Assembly: GCA_026415395.1 (NCBI GenBank)
Contig: JAOAHD010000003.1
Coordinates: 199,195 to 263,194, forward strand
Reading direction: 5' to 3'
DNA: 64,000 nucleotides
Origin: Candidatus Binatia bacterium
GTDB taxonomy: Bacteria; Desulfobacterota; Binatia; HRBIN30
How positions within the stretch are numbered: position 1 is the first letter of the stretch; every line of letters begins with the position of its first letter. Below the pieces are notes generated by a model, which saw only the letters and a list, made by a program, of their open reading frames with translations, was not told where the DNA came from and ran no database searches. Made by a program: the position numbers and the translations under genes. Positions 22,401 to 30,856 of the stretch are shown piece after piece.

Positions 22401-22724
22401 CGTTATCCGGGATGGGTGGTTAACGGCACGCGCACACGTTGGACGTATCGTGATAAAGCCAAGCAGCGCTCGCCAGGAATCGAGCGTGCTGTGGTGGAGG
22501 ACCGCTCGAAGCACACCCCTGGCCTATACCGGCTCTCCGTGACTGGGTCGGCGGCAAGCTTCGCCGTCGATCCCGAGCGGCTGCCCCTTAAGCTTACGAT
22601 TGTTCTCGGTGGTGCTGCCGAGGGAGCGCTGGGGCTTTGCGGGCAACTCGCGTTCAATCCGTCCGCGGGGCCGCGTCCTTCCTGCAGTGTCAGCACAAAT
22701 GGCTCGACGGTGATGTGCCGCTAG
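19443..22724 (+). CDS. Large secreted beta-propeller protein with two c-heme sites (di-heme peroxidase-like)
   Basis: After a signal peptide (hydrophobic residues about 8-34), residues 40-500 form YVTN/Lgt-like beta-propeller repeats (LALAPDGSRLFAVN, GLAATPDGSRVYAAV, PAGLALNEAANRLYVL). Then two heme-attachment motifs appear: CASCH near residue 521 and CNFCH near residue 675, with the spacing and context (MTTQTLRGL, HWRGDR, DEQMQRF) of di-heme cytochrome c peroxidase/MauG-like proteins. A C-terminal domain of about 200 residues is unassigned. The fusion suggests a periplasmic or surface redox protein. Start is GTG at 19443 with GAGGGAG about 10 nt upstream. A strong hairpin follows the stop. 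Confidence 0.85.
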   Translation: MRSCKLFRCAWSWVVRVVLSWLWHFLVVLPCAHGFVAFESGPVRPLALAPDGSRLFAVNTPDNRLEVFTVNGDGSLTHLTSVSVGLEPVAVAARSAEEVWVVNHLSDSVSVVRLHPLPGRVERTLLVGDEPRDIVFAGPNRSLAFITAAHRGQNVPFDPQFTTPGVGRADVWVFDVENLGGSLGGTPVTILHLFGDTPRGLAATPDGSRVYAAVFHSGNQTTAIGEAVVCDGGAQAGPCTVSGVVVPGGLPAPNENFEHKRGPEVGLIVKYDRTSGRWLDSAGRDWSNAVRFHLPDYDVFTIDATTSPPQEIPQQRYAGVGTILFNLAVNPASGRVYVSNTEALNEVRFEGPGIFGGSTVRGRLHQARITVLDGTSVQPRHLNKHIRYDLFPAPAAVNRASLATPLDVVVTNDGSTLYVAAFGSSKVGVFSTSELETDTFVPSAKNHIEVAGGGPAGLALNEAANRLYVLTRFDNAIAVIDLAKRSEVQRVWLNNPEPFSIVAGRRFLYDARLTSSNGEASCASCHVFADVDSLAWDLGNPDDVVQPNPNPFRIGPVGDASFHPLKGPMTTQTLRGLANHGPMHWRGDRTGGHVPGGSPLDEAAAFKAFNVAFPSLLGRKQPLSDEQMQRFTDFILKVVPPPNPVRNLDNSLTPEQQAGRNFFFNTAVDAGSLTCNFCHTLNPSLGFFGTDGRSSFEGETQHFKIPHLRNAYTKIGMFGVLPNAQLPGGSSAHQGDQIRGFGFLHDGSVDTLFRFFTATVFTFPSDVERRQVEQFVLAFDSNLAPIVGQQITLRADNGGVVTPRINLLLSRAAAGECDVVVKATVGEEARGWYRTAAGTFQPDREQEQPWNDAELRALANSPGQEVTFTCVPPGEGPRIALDRDQDGVFDGDERDAGTDPGSALNVTNEAITCSGVGGSIVSSALTITKNQPPFGDERFRLRADILLGGASGTVDPQARGLQLRIDDSAGSPIYNRVIPWGETTNARYPGWVVNGTRTRWTYRDKAKQRSPGIERAVVEDRSKHTPGLYRLSVTGSAASFAVDPERLPLKLTIVLGGAAEGALGLCGQLAFNPSAGPRPSCSVSTNGSTVMCR

Positions 22725-22752
22725 GCCCGACGCGTCGAACGAGGCGCCCACG

Positions 22753-22787
22753 GTGCGCCCGGCACTCAAGTGGAGTGCCGGGCGCAC
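22753..22787. terminator. Bidirectional terminator-like hairpin
   Basis: A perfect 15-bp stem (GTGCGCCCGGCACTC and its complement) with loop AAGTG lies between the ends of two convergent genes. The position and strength suit a shared transcription terminator. There is no T-tract on either side, so it is not a textbook intrinsic terminator. Confidence 0.65.
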
Positions 22788-22823
22788 TTGCGCGTGCCTG
22801 CGTTACACCCTTGTTGCGGGTCG

Positions 22824-23594
22824 TTACTTTGGTGGCATGCGTAAAGCGCCGTCGAGCCGGATCGTTTCACCGTTAATGTACGGGTTTTCGACAATGTGGG
22901 TGGCAAGGGCTGCGAACTCCGCTGGCCTTCCTAACCGTGGAGGGAACGGAATATTCGCCGCCAATGCTTGGCGTTGGGGTTCTGGCAGGAGAGCCAGCAT
23001 CGGAGTGTCAAAAGTGCCGGGTGCGATCGTGACGCAACGAATCCCGTCCCGCGCTAGATCCCGCGCGATTGGCAACGTCATGCCTACAACCCCTCCTTTT
23101 GAAGCCGAATAGGCCACTTGGCCAATCTGGCCATCGAACGCCGCAACCGAAGCCGTGTTGATAATCACTCCACGCTCGCCCTCCTCATTCGGAGTGTTCT
23201 TGAGCATCTCCGTTGCCGCTAAACGAAGAACGTTGAACGTCCCGATCAAATTGACTCGGACGCAGAGCTCGAACATTTCGAGAGGCATCGGGCCAGATTT
23301 TCCCGTGGTTTTCATAGCGGTGCCTACCCCGGCGCAATTCACGTTAATATGGATCGCCCCAAAATTTGCCATCGTCTTTTGTATCGCATCCATGACTTCC
23401 TTCTCGCTCGTCACGTCCGCCGGTACGAAAATCACCCGCTCTTCGCCGAGTTCGCGCGCAAGCTCTGCACCTTTCGAGTTTGTACGGTCGAGGATCGCCA
23501 CGCGCGCTCCCCTGCCCACAAAAGCACGCACGGTTGCTTCACCCAGACCCGACGCCCCCCCAGTGACTAACGCTACAGCCTTGTCCAATTGCAT
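22824..23594 (-). CDS. Short-chain dehydrogenase, 3-hydroxyacyl-CoA dehydrogenase (HSD17B10) type
   Basis: A classical SDR of 256 residues. The NAD-binding glycine motif is [10 protein letters not shown] near residue 11, and the catalytic set is visible as S in NTASVAAF, then YSASK. The segments [12 protein letters not shown] and [13 protein letters not shown] match the type-2 3-hydroxyacyl-CoA dehydrogenase branch, so it probably oxidises a 3-hydroxyacyl-CoA in fatty-acid or branched-chain breakdown. The ATG at 23594 was chosen because AGGAGG lies just upstream; the longer frame to 23636 has none. Substrate is inferred. Confidence 0.9.
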   Translation of the reverse strand: MQLDKAVALVTGGASGLGEATVRAFVGRGARVAILDRTNSKGAELARELGEERVIFVPADVTSEKEVMDAIQKTMANFGAIHINVNCAGVGTAMKTTGKSGPMPLEMFELCVRVNLIGTFNVLRLAATEMLKNTPNEEGERGVIINTASVAAFDGQIGQVAYSASKGGVVGMTLPIARDLARDGIRCVTIAPGTFDTPMLALLPEPQRQALAANIPFPPRLGRPAEFAALATHIVENPYINGETIRLDGALRMPPK

Positions 23595-23980
23595 TCGTCC
23601 TTCCTCCTCATTCTGACCGGTCGTCTCCGCAGGCAATCCGAACCGAAGTTGGCGATGTGTACCACGCTCGTGAAAACCGTCAATCCAGCGGCTCTTGCCT
23701 CCGTCGGGGCGGACCCTCAGAGCACTGCGGTGCCACCGTAGTTAGGACCATCGCTTGCCTATGTTGATTGGGGCGAATTGCGAGCAGAGAAGTCAGAATC
23801 ATGGCGCAAAGGAGGCGAGCTCACGGGTTTCAATCCGTATCGTCCGGGGTACAGCTCTACTGGAGCGCGCCAGCTCGAAAAACCCCTTTTAAACCATTAG
23901 GGATGCGGCTTAAAGAAAGTAGGTGGACGAGCGGTAGAGGTATTCAAGAAGGCCGGCCACCATCGGTAACGATCGCAGCT
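23595..23980. other. Divergent intergenic region
   Basis: This 386-nt gap separates the SDR gene (minus) from the M48 protease gene (plus) and should carry both promoters. An in-frame extension of the protease to 23768 exists, but it shows no domain and would put about 70 residues before the lipoprotein signal, so I treat it as non-coding. I found no RNA gene or repeat here. Confidence 0.45.
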
Positions 23981-24823
23981 ATGTTCTCCCGAGGAGCGCG
24001 AAGAGGGAATTGGGCTAGGTCAGTGTGGAGGAAGTGCTTTGGCTTCTTAGTCCTGGCTGTGTTGATTGCTTGCAAGACGGCGCCGTACACGAAGCGGTCC
24101 CAACTGATCCTAATCCCCGAGTCGACGGAGATTGCGCTGGGTGTCAACGCCTACCGCCAAGTCTTGGCAAAGTCGGCCGTGACGCAGGATCCAGAACTTT
24201 TGGCCCCTGTTCGAGACGTGGGTCAACGCATTGCCAAAGTTGCGGAGCGGCCAGACTATCAGTGGGAGTTCACGGTCATCGAAAAGGCCGAAGCAAACGC
24301 CTTTGCGCTACCTGGCGGCAAAGTAGCCGTCTATACCGGGATTTTCCCGCTCGCCCGTGATACCGCTGGTCTTGCCGCAGTGGTGGGCCATGAGGTTGGG
24401 CACGCGCTCGCGCGTCATGCCGGCGAACGGATGAGCCAAGGATTGCTCCTGGACGTCGTGCTGACTCTCGGGGCGGCGGCGCTAGGTGGTGGTTCTCCGG
24501 AAACCCAGAGGTTGATCTACCAAGCACTCGGACTCGGGGCGCAAATCGGGTACGTCCTTCCATTCAGTCGGAGTCAAGAGGCGGAGGCGGACTATATCGG
24601 GTTAATCCTCATGGCCAAGGCAGGCTACGACCCAGAATCGGCACTGGGCCTTTGGCAACGGTTTGCGGAGCACGACAAGGAGCGGCCGCCCGAGCTACTG
24701 TCGACTCACCCCGACCCAGCAACGCGCGCGCGTAATATGCGCAAGTGGATTCCCGAGGCAAAGCGCTACTTTGCGGCAGCATCCCCTGCTCCAGTTCTGG
24801 CCTTGCCTACTCCTAGGCGATGA
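23981..24823 (+). CDS. M48-family zinc metalloprotease lipoprotein
   Basis: The zinc site is HEVGH (in VVGHEVGHALARHAGERM), with the third ligand likely the glutamate of the downstream EAEADYIGL segment, as in Ste24/HtpX/LoiP-type peptidases. The N terminus, from ATG 23981, has basic residues, a hydrophobic stretch and a lipobox ending VLIAC, so it is probably a periplasmic outer-membrane-anchored protease. It has 280 residues, close to LoiP/YcaL size. Such proteins usually act in envelope quality control. It stands alone on the plus strand. Confidence 0.9.
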   Translation: MFSRGARRGNWARSVWRKCFGFLVLAVLIACKTAPYTKRSQLILIPESTEIALGVNAYRQVLAKSAVTQDPELLAPVRDVGQRIAKVAERPDYQWEFTVIEKAEANAFALPGGKVAVYTGIFPLARDTAGLAAVVGHEVGHALARHAGERMSQGLLLDVVLTLGAAALGGGSPETQRLIYQALGLGAQIGYVLPFSRSQEAEADYIGLILMAKAGYDPESALGLWQRFAEHDKERPPELLSTHPDPATRARNMRKWIPEAKRYFAAASPAPVLALPTPRR

Positions 24824-25089
24824 GGTTCAGTGCCATTGTGGGCCGCACGGAGGAACACCGGAATCCGCTTGTTGTGCGGGACAGCCACACCACCCATCCG
24901 CTCTGCTGCGGAGGCTGTTCGCTTGTAGTTGAAAGGTCCCCCGGGGGTCCCGCATCCGCATAGATGCACTGCTTGCCTCGAAGTTCGTTTCCTGAGGAGA
25001 GCAGGAGAGCCGGGGGATTGAACAGGTGGGCTGCTTGTGAGGACGAAATAGACTAGCTCTTCAGGCTCTCGAAAATTGGAGGAATCGCT

Positions 25090-26154
25090 GTGGGCTCTGA
25101 ACGGCTCAAAAGCTTTCTGTACTTGGTCTTTGGGTACCTGACTGGCGCAGTCACGAGCGCCATGATCCACTTAGGGGACAGACTCGGGTTGTATCGAGCT
25201 TTGCGCGCGGCGGGTCGGCCGTTATCGCCAAGCGAGCTAGCCGAGATCACTGGCCTCCATGAACGCTGGGTTCGCGAATGGCTGTACGCTCAGGCCGCTG
25301 CGCAGTTGGTGCAATACACTGGCGATGGACGTTTTGAACTCTCCCCGGAAGCATCGTGGGTGCTGGCCGACGAAACCTCACCAGTGTTTGCCGCCGGGGC
25401 GTTCCATTCTTTGCCGGAGCAACTGGGCATCGTTCGCCAACTCCCGGAGTGTTTTCGTACCGGGCTTGGGCTCCCGTACGACGCCCTAGGACCCGAGGGT
25501 GCTGCTGGGATCGAGCGCTTCCTCGCACCTTGGTTTCGGAATTTTTTGGTTCCCCTGGTCCTGCCCGCACTCGAGGGGGTCGTTCCAAAATTGGAAGCTG
25601 GGGCCAAGGTGGCCGATATTGGCTGCGGTGCGGGTGTTGCCCTTGTACAGATGGCGGAAGCGTACCCGCGGTCTGAGTTCCACGGTTACGAGGTTTCGCG
25701 GCATGCCCTCGAGCGGGCGCAAAAGAACGTGGAAGCTGCGAGGGTTCGCAACGTATTTCTCCATTGCCAAAGTGCTGAATTCGTTGGACCCGAGGCTTCG
25801 TTTGACCTCATTACGGCCTTCGACTGTATCCATGATATGCCCCGCCCGCGCGAGGTTTTGTGTGCTGTGCGAAAGGCCCTCAAACCCGATGGAACCTTTT
25901 TTGTCGCTGACATCAACACTCGCGCAACGTTCGAGGAGAATCTTGCACACCATCCACTGGCAGCAATGCTCTACGGCATTTCAGTGCTCGCGTGTTTGTC
26001 GTCGAGCTTATCGGAACATGGTGGCGTGGGCTTGGGCACTCTTGGCCTCACAGAGCCGGTGATCCGAGAGATGGCCCAGGAAGCCGGATTTCGTCGGCTC
26101 AAACGTCACGACTTCGGAAACCCAGTGAACGCGTACTACGAGTTGCGACCCTAG
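25090..26154 (+). CDS. Class I SAM-dependent methyltransferase with N-terminal winged-helix domain
   Basis: Residues about 20-100 form a winged-helix/dimerisation region (LSPSELAEITGLHERWVREWL) as in O-methyltransferase-like proteins. The SAM site follows as VADIGCGAGVALVQMAEAYP near residue 175, then motifs at FDLITAFDCIHDMPRP and LKPDGTFFVADI. The arrangement resembles small-molecule methyltransferases rather than rRNA or DNA enzymes. Start is GTG at 25090 with GGAGGA 6 nt upstream. The acceptor is unknown. MetK and AhcY earlier in the window supply the methyl cycle in general, with no specific link. Confidence 0.88.
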   Translation: MGSERLKSFLYLVFGYLTGAVTSAMIHLGDRLGLYRALRAAGRPLSPSELAEITGLHERWVREWLYAQAAAQLVQYTGDGRFELSPEASWVLADETSPVFAAGAFHSLPEQLGIVRQLPECFRTGLGLPYDALGPEGAAGIERFLAPWFRNFLVPLVLPALEGVVPKLEAGAKVADIGCGAGVALVQMAEAYPRSEFHGYEVSRHALERAQKNVEAARVRNVFLHCQSAEFVGPEASFDLITAFDCIHDMPRPREVLCAVRKALKPDGTFFVADINTRATFEENLAHHPLAAMLYGISVLACLSSSLSEHGGVGLGTLGLTEPVIREMAQEAGFRRLKRHDFGNPVNAYYELRP

Positions 26155-26163
26155 TCCGTAGCG

Positions 26164-27171
26164 TCAGCCGTGCTGCCAGAGACGCAGGAAGAGTGTGTAG
26201 CGCCCCGGCTTCGCTAACCGATCGAGCGTTTGCACTTCTTCGTCCGAAAGCCGCCAGCCGAGCGCGCCGGCGTTTTGTTCCGCTTGCGCACCATTTTTCG
26301 CGCCGGGAATCGGGATCGTGCGCTTGCACATCAACCAGTTAAGCGCAACTTGGGCGGGCGTTTTGCCGCCATGGCGCTCTCCGATCCGGCGTAGTTCCGC
26401 CACAATCGGCTCCACTTCTTCCATGGAGTATGCGGAAAAGTTGCGCTTCCCAGGTGGAGGGTTTTTCACGCTGTACTTGCCGGTCAGGCGTCCTTGCGCC
26501 AGCGGCGAGTAGGCCAAAACCACCAAACCGAGCTCGGCGCACGCTTTGAGCAAACCTTTGCGCTCCGGGTCGGTGCGGAGAAGCGAGTATTCAATTTGAT
26601 TGCTCGCCAACGGAATTCCCCGCCGCGTCAGGGCAGCATGAATCGCTCTCGTTTCCTTTTCGGAGTAGTTCGACACGCCGACCGCCTTGCACAGACCCGA
26701 CTGCACAGCCTCCGCTAACGCCTCGGCCATTGTTTCATGAGAGCACAGGCTAATTGGGCCGTGAATCTGGTACAGATGCACGAATGGCAGACGCAACCGA
26801 TCCAGCGAGGCCCGCAGAGCATCCCTGAGCTTTGTGCGTAACGGTACTCGCCAAGGAAAGGGGATGAATTTCGTCGCTACGAGCACGCGTTCGCGATTGG
26901 TCTTGTCCTCTTCGAGAAGCCGGCCGATGATCCGCTCGCTTTCGCCGTTGCCGTACATTTCTGCCGTGTCCAGGAGTGTGATGCCGGCCGCGACTGATCT
27001 GGCATAGGCCTCCCGAATCGTATCGAAGTTGTACGACGGGTCGTAACTTCCCATGCCCCAAGTGGAAGAGTCGCCCCACGCCCACGTTCCGAGCCCCATG
27101 GGTGGTAGCGTCCACTCCGTCCCAGCGAGCGGAAACCCTGGAAAGGTTTGGTCTCGTTGATCTGTGCTCAT
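26164..27171 (-). CDS. Aldo/keto reductase
   Basis: A TIM-barrel NADPH-dependent oxidoreductase of 335 residues. The catalytic tetrad is visible as D and Y in LLDTAEMYGNGESE, K in VLVATKF, and H in LYQIHGP. The C-terminal NADP-binding part is IPIPGAKNGAQAEQN. The ATG at 27171 is preceded by GGAGGAGG. It is convergent with the methyltransferase gene, with only 9 nt between the stops. The substrate cannot be assigned. Confidence 0.94.
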   Translation of the reverse strand: MSTDQRDQTFPGFPLAGTEWTLPPMGLGTWAWGDSSTWGMGSYDPSYNFDTIREAYARSVAAGITLLDTAEMYGNGESERIIGRLLEEDKTNRERVLVATKFIPFPWRVPLRTKLRDALRASLDRLRLPFVHLYQIHGPISLCSHETMAEALAEAVQSGLCKAVGVSNYSEKETRAIHAALTRRGIPLASNQIEYSLLRTDPERKGLLKACAELGLVVLAYSPLAQGRLTGKYSVKNPPPGKRNFSAYSMEEVEPIVAELRRIGERHGGKTPAQVALNWLMCKRTIPIPGAKNGAQAEQNAGALGWRLSDEEVQTLDRLAKPGRYTLFLRLWQHG

Positions 27172-27230
27172 GACCTCCTCCGCATGACTCCGATTGCGCA
27201 GGGAGCAACCGTTGATCGAGCCCGTCGGCC

Positions 27231-27533
27231 TTATCGCTTGCCCGCTAGCTCATGATAGGTTTCGATTTCCGGTGAACCGCTCAACAAATTGCGGACCTTG
27301 GCAAAGAATTTTTGCATCGCCTCGCTGGCTCCGTGTCGCGCCAGTGCAGCTTCGTCCGCGTACACCTCGTAAAACAGAAACTTTCCTGGCACGGTCGTCG
27401 AACGGTGGAGCACGTACATCAGCGTGTCTGGCTCGCGCTCCGTGACAAACCGAACCAACTCTTCCGCCGCTTTTTGAAACGCTTCCTCTTGGCCGGCGTG
27501 CACGTAAACCTGCGCGACCACGGTGATTGGCAT
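27231..27533 (-). CDS. Antibiotic biosynthesis monooxygenase (ABM) domain protein
   Basis: A single dimeric alpha/beta-barrel ABM domain of 100 residues (ITVVAQVYVHAGQEEAF, EPDTLMYVLHRS, FLFYEVYADEAALARHGAS). Family members act as cofactor-less monooxygenases or in quinone and heme chemistry. The ATG at 27533 has AAAGGAGG just upstream; a longer frame to 27584 lacks support. It may be co-transcribed with the aldo/keto reductase 59 nt upstream of it on the minus strand, which would suggest linked redox chemistry. Function is inferred at family level only. Confidence 0.9.
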   Translation of the reverse strand: MPITVVAQVYVHAGQEEAFQKAAEELVRFVTEREPDTLMYVLHRSTTVPGKFLFYEVYADEAALARHGASEAMQKFFAKVRNLLSGSPEIETYHELAGKR

Positions 27534-27617
27534 ATTTCCTCCCTTTAGGCCTTGCGGCTTACCCGCTATGGCCGGCAAGCGCAACCATTGCGGTATGGGT
27601 GCGGCTGCTGTCGCGCG

Positions 27618-28766
27618 CTATCCGATCGGCAACTCGACGAGGAACGTGGCCCCGGGACGTTGCTCCGATAGGTAAGAGAGCCTCCCACCGTGGAGGCTCT
27701 CCACGATCAACCGGGCCGAGCTCAATCCAAGGCCCGTACCTTGGGGCTTCGTACTGAAGCGTGGCTCAAAGATGTAAGGGACCAGCGCCGCCGGCACCCC
27801 AGGACCATTGTCGCTCACTTTAATGTAAGCCCTTCCCTCACCCTGCCAGAGTTGCAGGGTAACCAGGCCATCGGGCCCTGTCGCTTGCGCAGCGTTGATC
27901 ACGAGGTTCGCAATCACGCGGCGCAGGTCTGCGCTATTACACATGCAGTGTTCCATTGTGCCCTTTTTCTCCACCACCACTTGCACGTTCCTTACGTCGG
28001 GATGCAGTGCCAAATCGTTGCGCAGCGTGTCCCGAACAAGCTCGCACAGGTCGACAGGCTCCCGAGGATAACCCGAGGGCCGACCTCGAACGCAGCGGAG
28101 GGCTGAGCGCATCATTGCCTCGAGCCGATCCCGGGCTTGCGCAATCATCGTGAGGTAACGCTGATTGGGGTCGGATGGTGTTAGCGAGTCTGCAACCAAG
28201 GTGGCGCCATTGAGGACATTCAACAGGTTCAGCATATCGTGAACCTGCATGTGTAACTGCTCGTAGGCTTGCTGGGCGTCGTCCAGCATCGCGCGCAGGC
28301 GGCGGGCCACTGTGCGCATCATTGCCGCCAAAGACTCTGGCTCGCGCCGAAGGTACTGCTCGAAAACACTTTGCGGGATTTCGAGAAGTCGGGTGGAACA
28401 AATGGCCCGAACCGATGCACTACGGACCCCAGGGTCCAGCAGCGCCAACTCGCCTACGTATTCGTTCTTTCCAACGACTGCGATGGGCCGTTCGCCCCGA
28501 GCTACCTCCAATTGGCCATCCAAGATCACAAATAGCGAGCCACCTGGGCTGCCGTATTCGAAGAGTATCTCACCTGGCAACAGATCTACGACTTCACAAC
28601 TGCGTGCGACCAGCCGCAAGGTGAACGGAGTAAAGCTTTCGAACAGGTCTATCCTGCTCAAGAGATACGCCACCTGCTCCACCGAAGGCTGAAAACCGTG
28701 CTGACGGCTCCCCGCCTCCACATTCATCTTCCACATCAGATTCTCCCATTTTTGTGCGGCTGACAT
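27618..28766 (-). CDS. Histidine kinase with N-terminal cyclic-nucleotide-binding domain
   Basis: Residues about 30-150 form a cNMP-binding domain (LLPGEILFEYGSPGGSLFVI, NEYVGELALLDPGVRSASVRA). A helical dimerisation segment follows with an H-box-like VHDMLNLLN (His near 180). The C-terminal ATPase domain has the N box NLVINAAQA, G1 DNGPGVP, F/G2 IFEPRFSTKPQGTGLGLS. There is no membrane segment, so the kinase is cytoplasmic and would read a cyclic nucleotide directly. No response regulator is encoded nearby. It is the last gene of the cyclase/patatin/DevBCA cluster, 224 nt downstream of the patatin gene, and is intact. Confidence 0.88.
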   Translation of the reverse strand: MSAAQKWENLMWKMNVEAGSRQHGFQPSVEQVAYLLSRIDLFESFTPFTLRLVARSCEVVDLLPGEILFEYGSPGGSLFVILDGQLEVARGERPIAVVGKNEYVGELALLDPGVRSASVRAICSTRLLEIPQSVFEQYLRREPESLAAMMRTVARRLRAMLDDAQQAYEQLHMQVHDMLNLLNVLNGATLVADSLTPSDPNQRYLTMIAQARDRLEAMMRSALRCVRGRPSGYPREPVDLCELVRDTLRNDLALHPDVRNVQVVVEKKGTMEHCMCNSADLRRVIANLVINAAQATGPDGLVTLQLWQGEGRAYIKVSDNGPGVPAALVPYIFEPRFSTKPQGTGLGLSSARLIVESLHGGRLSYLSEQRPGATFLVELPIG

Positions 28767-28983
28767 AACGTGGTGAACCCTCGCATAAGCGAAAATGGTT
28801 CCAAGCGAGACTCTGTTGCGAATCTGCCCACTCAGTCACGGCTACGTTAATTTTGTCACAGTGCGTGTAGCCATCGTGCCCTGCGAGTCGCACAGCGGAA
28901 CGCATGGACGGGCTGATGTCGGCCACTTCTTGTTCAGATGTATACCCAGGTTGCCATTTTTTGCTCGCCACAACGAGCGGTCG

Positions 28984-29011
28984 CAAAAAGTCACGGAGCC
29001 GCCTCTGGCTC
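28984..29011 (-). terminator. Possible terminator at the end of the patatin gene
   Basis: On the minus strand a GAGCC/GGCTC stem (28996-29011) overlaps the last codons and the stop of the patatin gene and is followed after a few nt by a TTTTT run (complement at 28984-28988). It would separate the patatin operon from the downstream kinase gene. The stem is only 5 bp. Confidence 0.3.
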
Positions 29012-30852
29012 GGTGTTGTCGCGAGTTTTCCAACGAGAGAGCGCACGCGAGTCGAAAACCTCATGCGGCTGACCCCAGTCGGAGTGCGCCGGTAACCATC
29101 CATCTAGAATTCGTTGAGTGTACCGGTACCCGAGGTCGACGATGTCGTACAGGCGTGACCAGTCGAGCATCTCGAACTCCCCGACTGGCGGTGACAGGTG
29201 TAAGTCGGCGGCCTTGCGCGCCACTTGCACATGTTCCGCCCCGCTCAAGCTGGTAGCCTTCATCAGCACGTAGGGTAAGGTTGGCACCCACTGCTTTTCT
29301 CCGCGCAAGCGCAGCAGTAGGCATTCCAGGGGAGAAGGAATCCGCTCCGCTGTGTAGCGGCGACCGTCGTCGAGAGACACGTCCACGGCAATCACCTTGC
29401 TGGGTAGCAATTCCTTCATGATGTCTACCGGTAAGTTGTTCAGCAGCCCCCCGTCCACCAGCAGGTCGCCAGCGGAAAGAGCGGGGGAAATATGCCGGGC
29501 AACGACACAGTGGCACGCAGCGCCTCCCAGATTGGCCCCTGTTGGTGAAGCTGCAAAGAATTCCGCAACAAGTTGGCAGACACCGTGAAGAACGGTACCC
29601 AATCTTCGAGGATTTCTGCCTCCCCAAAGGTTTGCCGCAGCAATTCTTCCATGCGCTGACCGCGCACGATCGATACAAGCGGAACGGTATAGTCATCGAG
29701 AAGTCCTCCCTCGATGAAAACCCTTCTCGCGCCTTCAAGCATTTCCTCATGCGTGCGCCCGAGGGCGACTGCAGTAGCGATCAACCCACCGAAGCTGGTT
29801 CCGCCCACGGCATCGATGGGAATCCCCGTCTCGCGGAGCGCACGCACCGCGCCAGCGTGAGCAAAGCCACGCGCGCCTCCTCCGCTCAGCACGAGGGTGA
29901 TTGCATTCCCCGACAGTACACGCGCGAGCCGATGGAACCCGGCGTTCCCCATCCACCGCACGTGATGGTGCCGGTCACATACACGGTTCTTAAGCCAGCT
30001 CGCTGTGTTGGACGGTGTGCCCTGGAAGTGAACAAGAACGAGCTCGCGAGCAACCAGGTCACTCCGAGGGGCGTACACGCCGAGCTCTTCTTCGATGGGG
30101 GTCAGGGTAGGGTCCAGCTCTGCTTGAGCGATGAAAAGAATCCGGTCCGCATGTCCGATCAGATGACGCGTCCAATAGGTGGCTGCGGGGTCTGCAACCG
30201 AGACGATGAAGTCGTATTTCTGTTCGCTGTCTTCAAACAGGCGCCTACAATGCCACTCTTGTAGCTCGGTGGGGCCGCTGCCCACGAGCGCCTGCACATC
30301 GCTGCTTGTGAGGAGGCGCGTCGTCCCGAAGCGCAACAGGGCAATCTGAAGACGACTTGCAAATTCCCTTACCCGTGCACCTCGGTTGAGCGGCAACAGC
30401 GCTACATGTTTCACCGCGACCTGGGGTATGGATCCCGGTTGCCCCGCAACCAGGCGACGAATCACCGTTTGCGCGAGGTCCAACACTGCTGCTGGGCACG
30501 CCGAAGCTGCTCGACGGAACGTCTCCCCATCGATCTTAGCGAGCGTGCTGTCCCGAGCGGCGATCACGGTGGCAGTCCGCTGGCCCCCGGCAATCAATGC
30601 AGTCTCTCCGACAGTTTCCCCTTCGGACAAATACGCCACCAATCGCTCGCGGCCTTCGGAGCCGCGAATTTGTATCGCGAGCCGACCGCTGAGAAGTAAG
30701 TGCATCGATTGAGCGCTCTCCCCCTCTGGATACAGAACCTCCCCGCGGCGCAAATTTAGAATCCCGGCTCGCTGAGCGAGGGTTTCCCGGGTAGCCGGGT
30801 CGGCGTTGGGAAATACGCGCTGTAGCGCCGCCATCAGGCGAGTATGCAGCAC
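28991..30852 (-). pseudogene. Patatin/NTE-like phospholipase with cNMP-binding domain, single frameshift
   Basis: The N-terminal 130 residues form a cNMP-binding domain (EGESAQSMHLLLSGRLAI, EGETVGETALIAGGQRTATV). A middle region like that of neuropathy target esterase follows, then the patatin lipase domain with the oxyanion loop GGGARG and nucleophile serine in GGTSFGG. The frame breaks at a GGGGG run (29483-29487). One more G gives the expected SLPGIFPPALSAGDLLVDGGLLNNLPVD, which brings in the catalytic Asp of DGG, and the rest runs to 28991. Start is GTG at 30852, 4 nt after the cyclase-like gene. As sequenced the product would lack the catalytic aspartate. The domain order fits a lysophospholipase controlled by cyclic nucleotide. 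Confidence 0.82.
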
Positions 30853-30856
30853 AAGC

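Noticed and set aside
23827-23836. GTTTCAATCC, resembling a CRISPR repeat start
   Set aside because: It occurs once with no regularly spaced copies and no cas genes, so it is not an array.
28767-28990. CRP-like binding site upstream of the cNMP kinase gene
   Set aside because: Only a single TGTGA-type half-site is visible; no symmetric second half at the right spacing.
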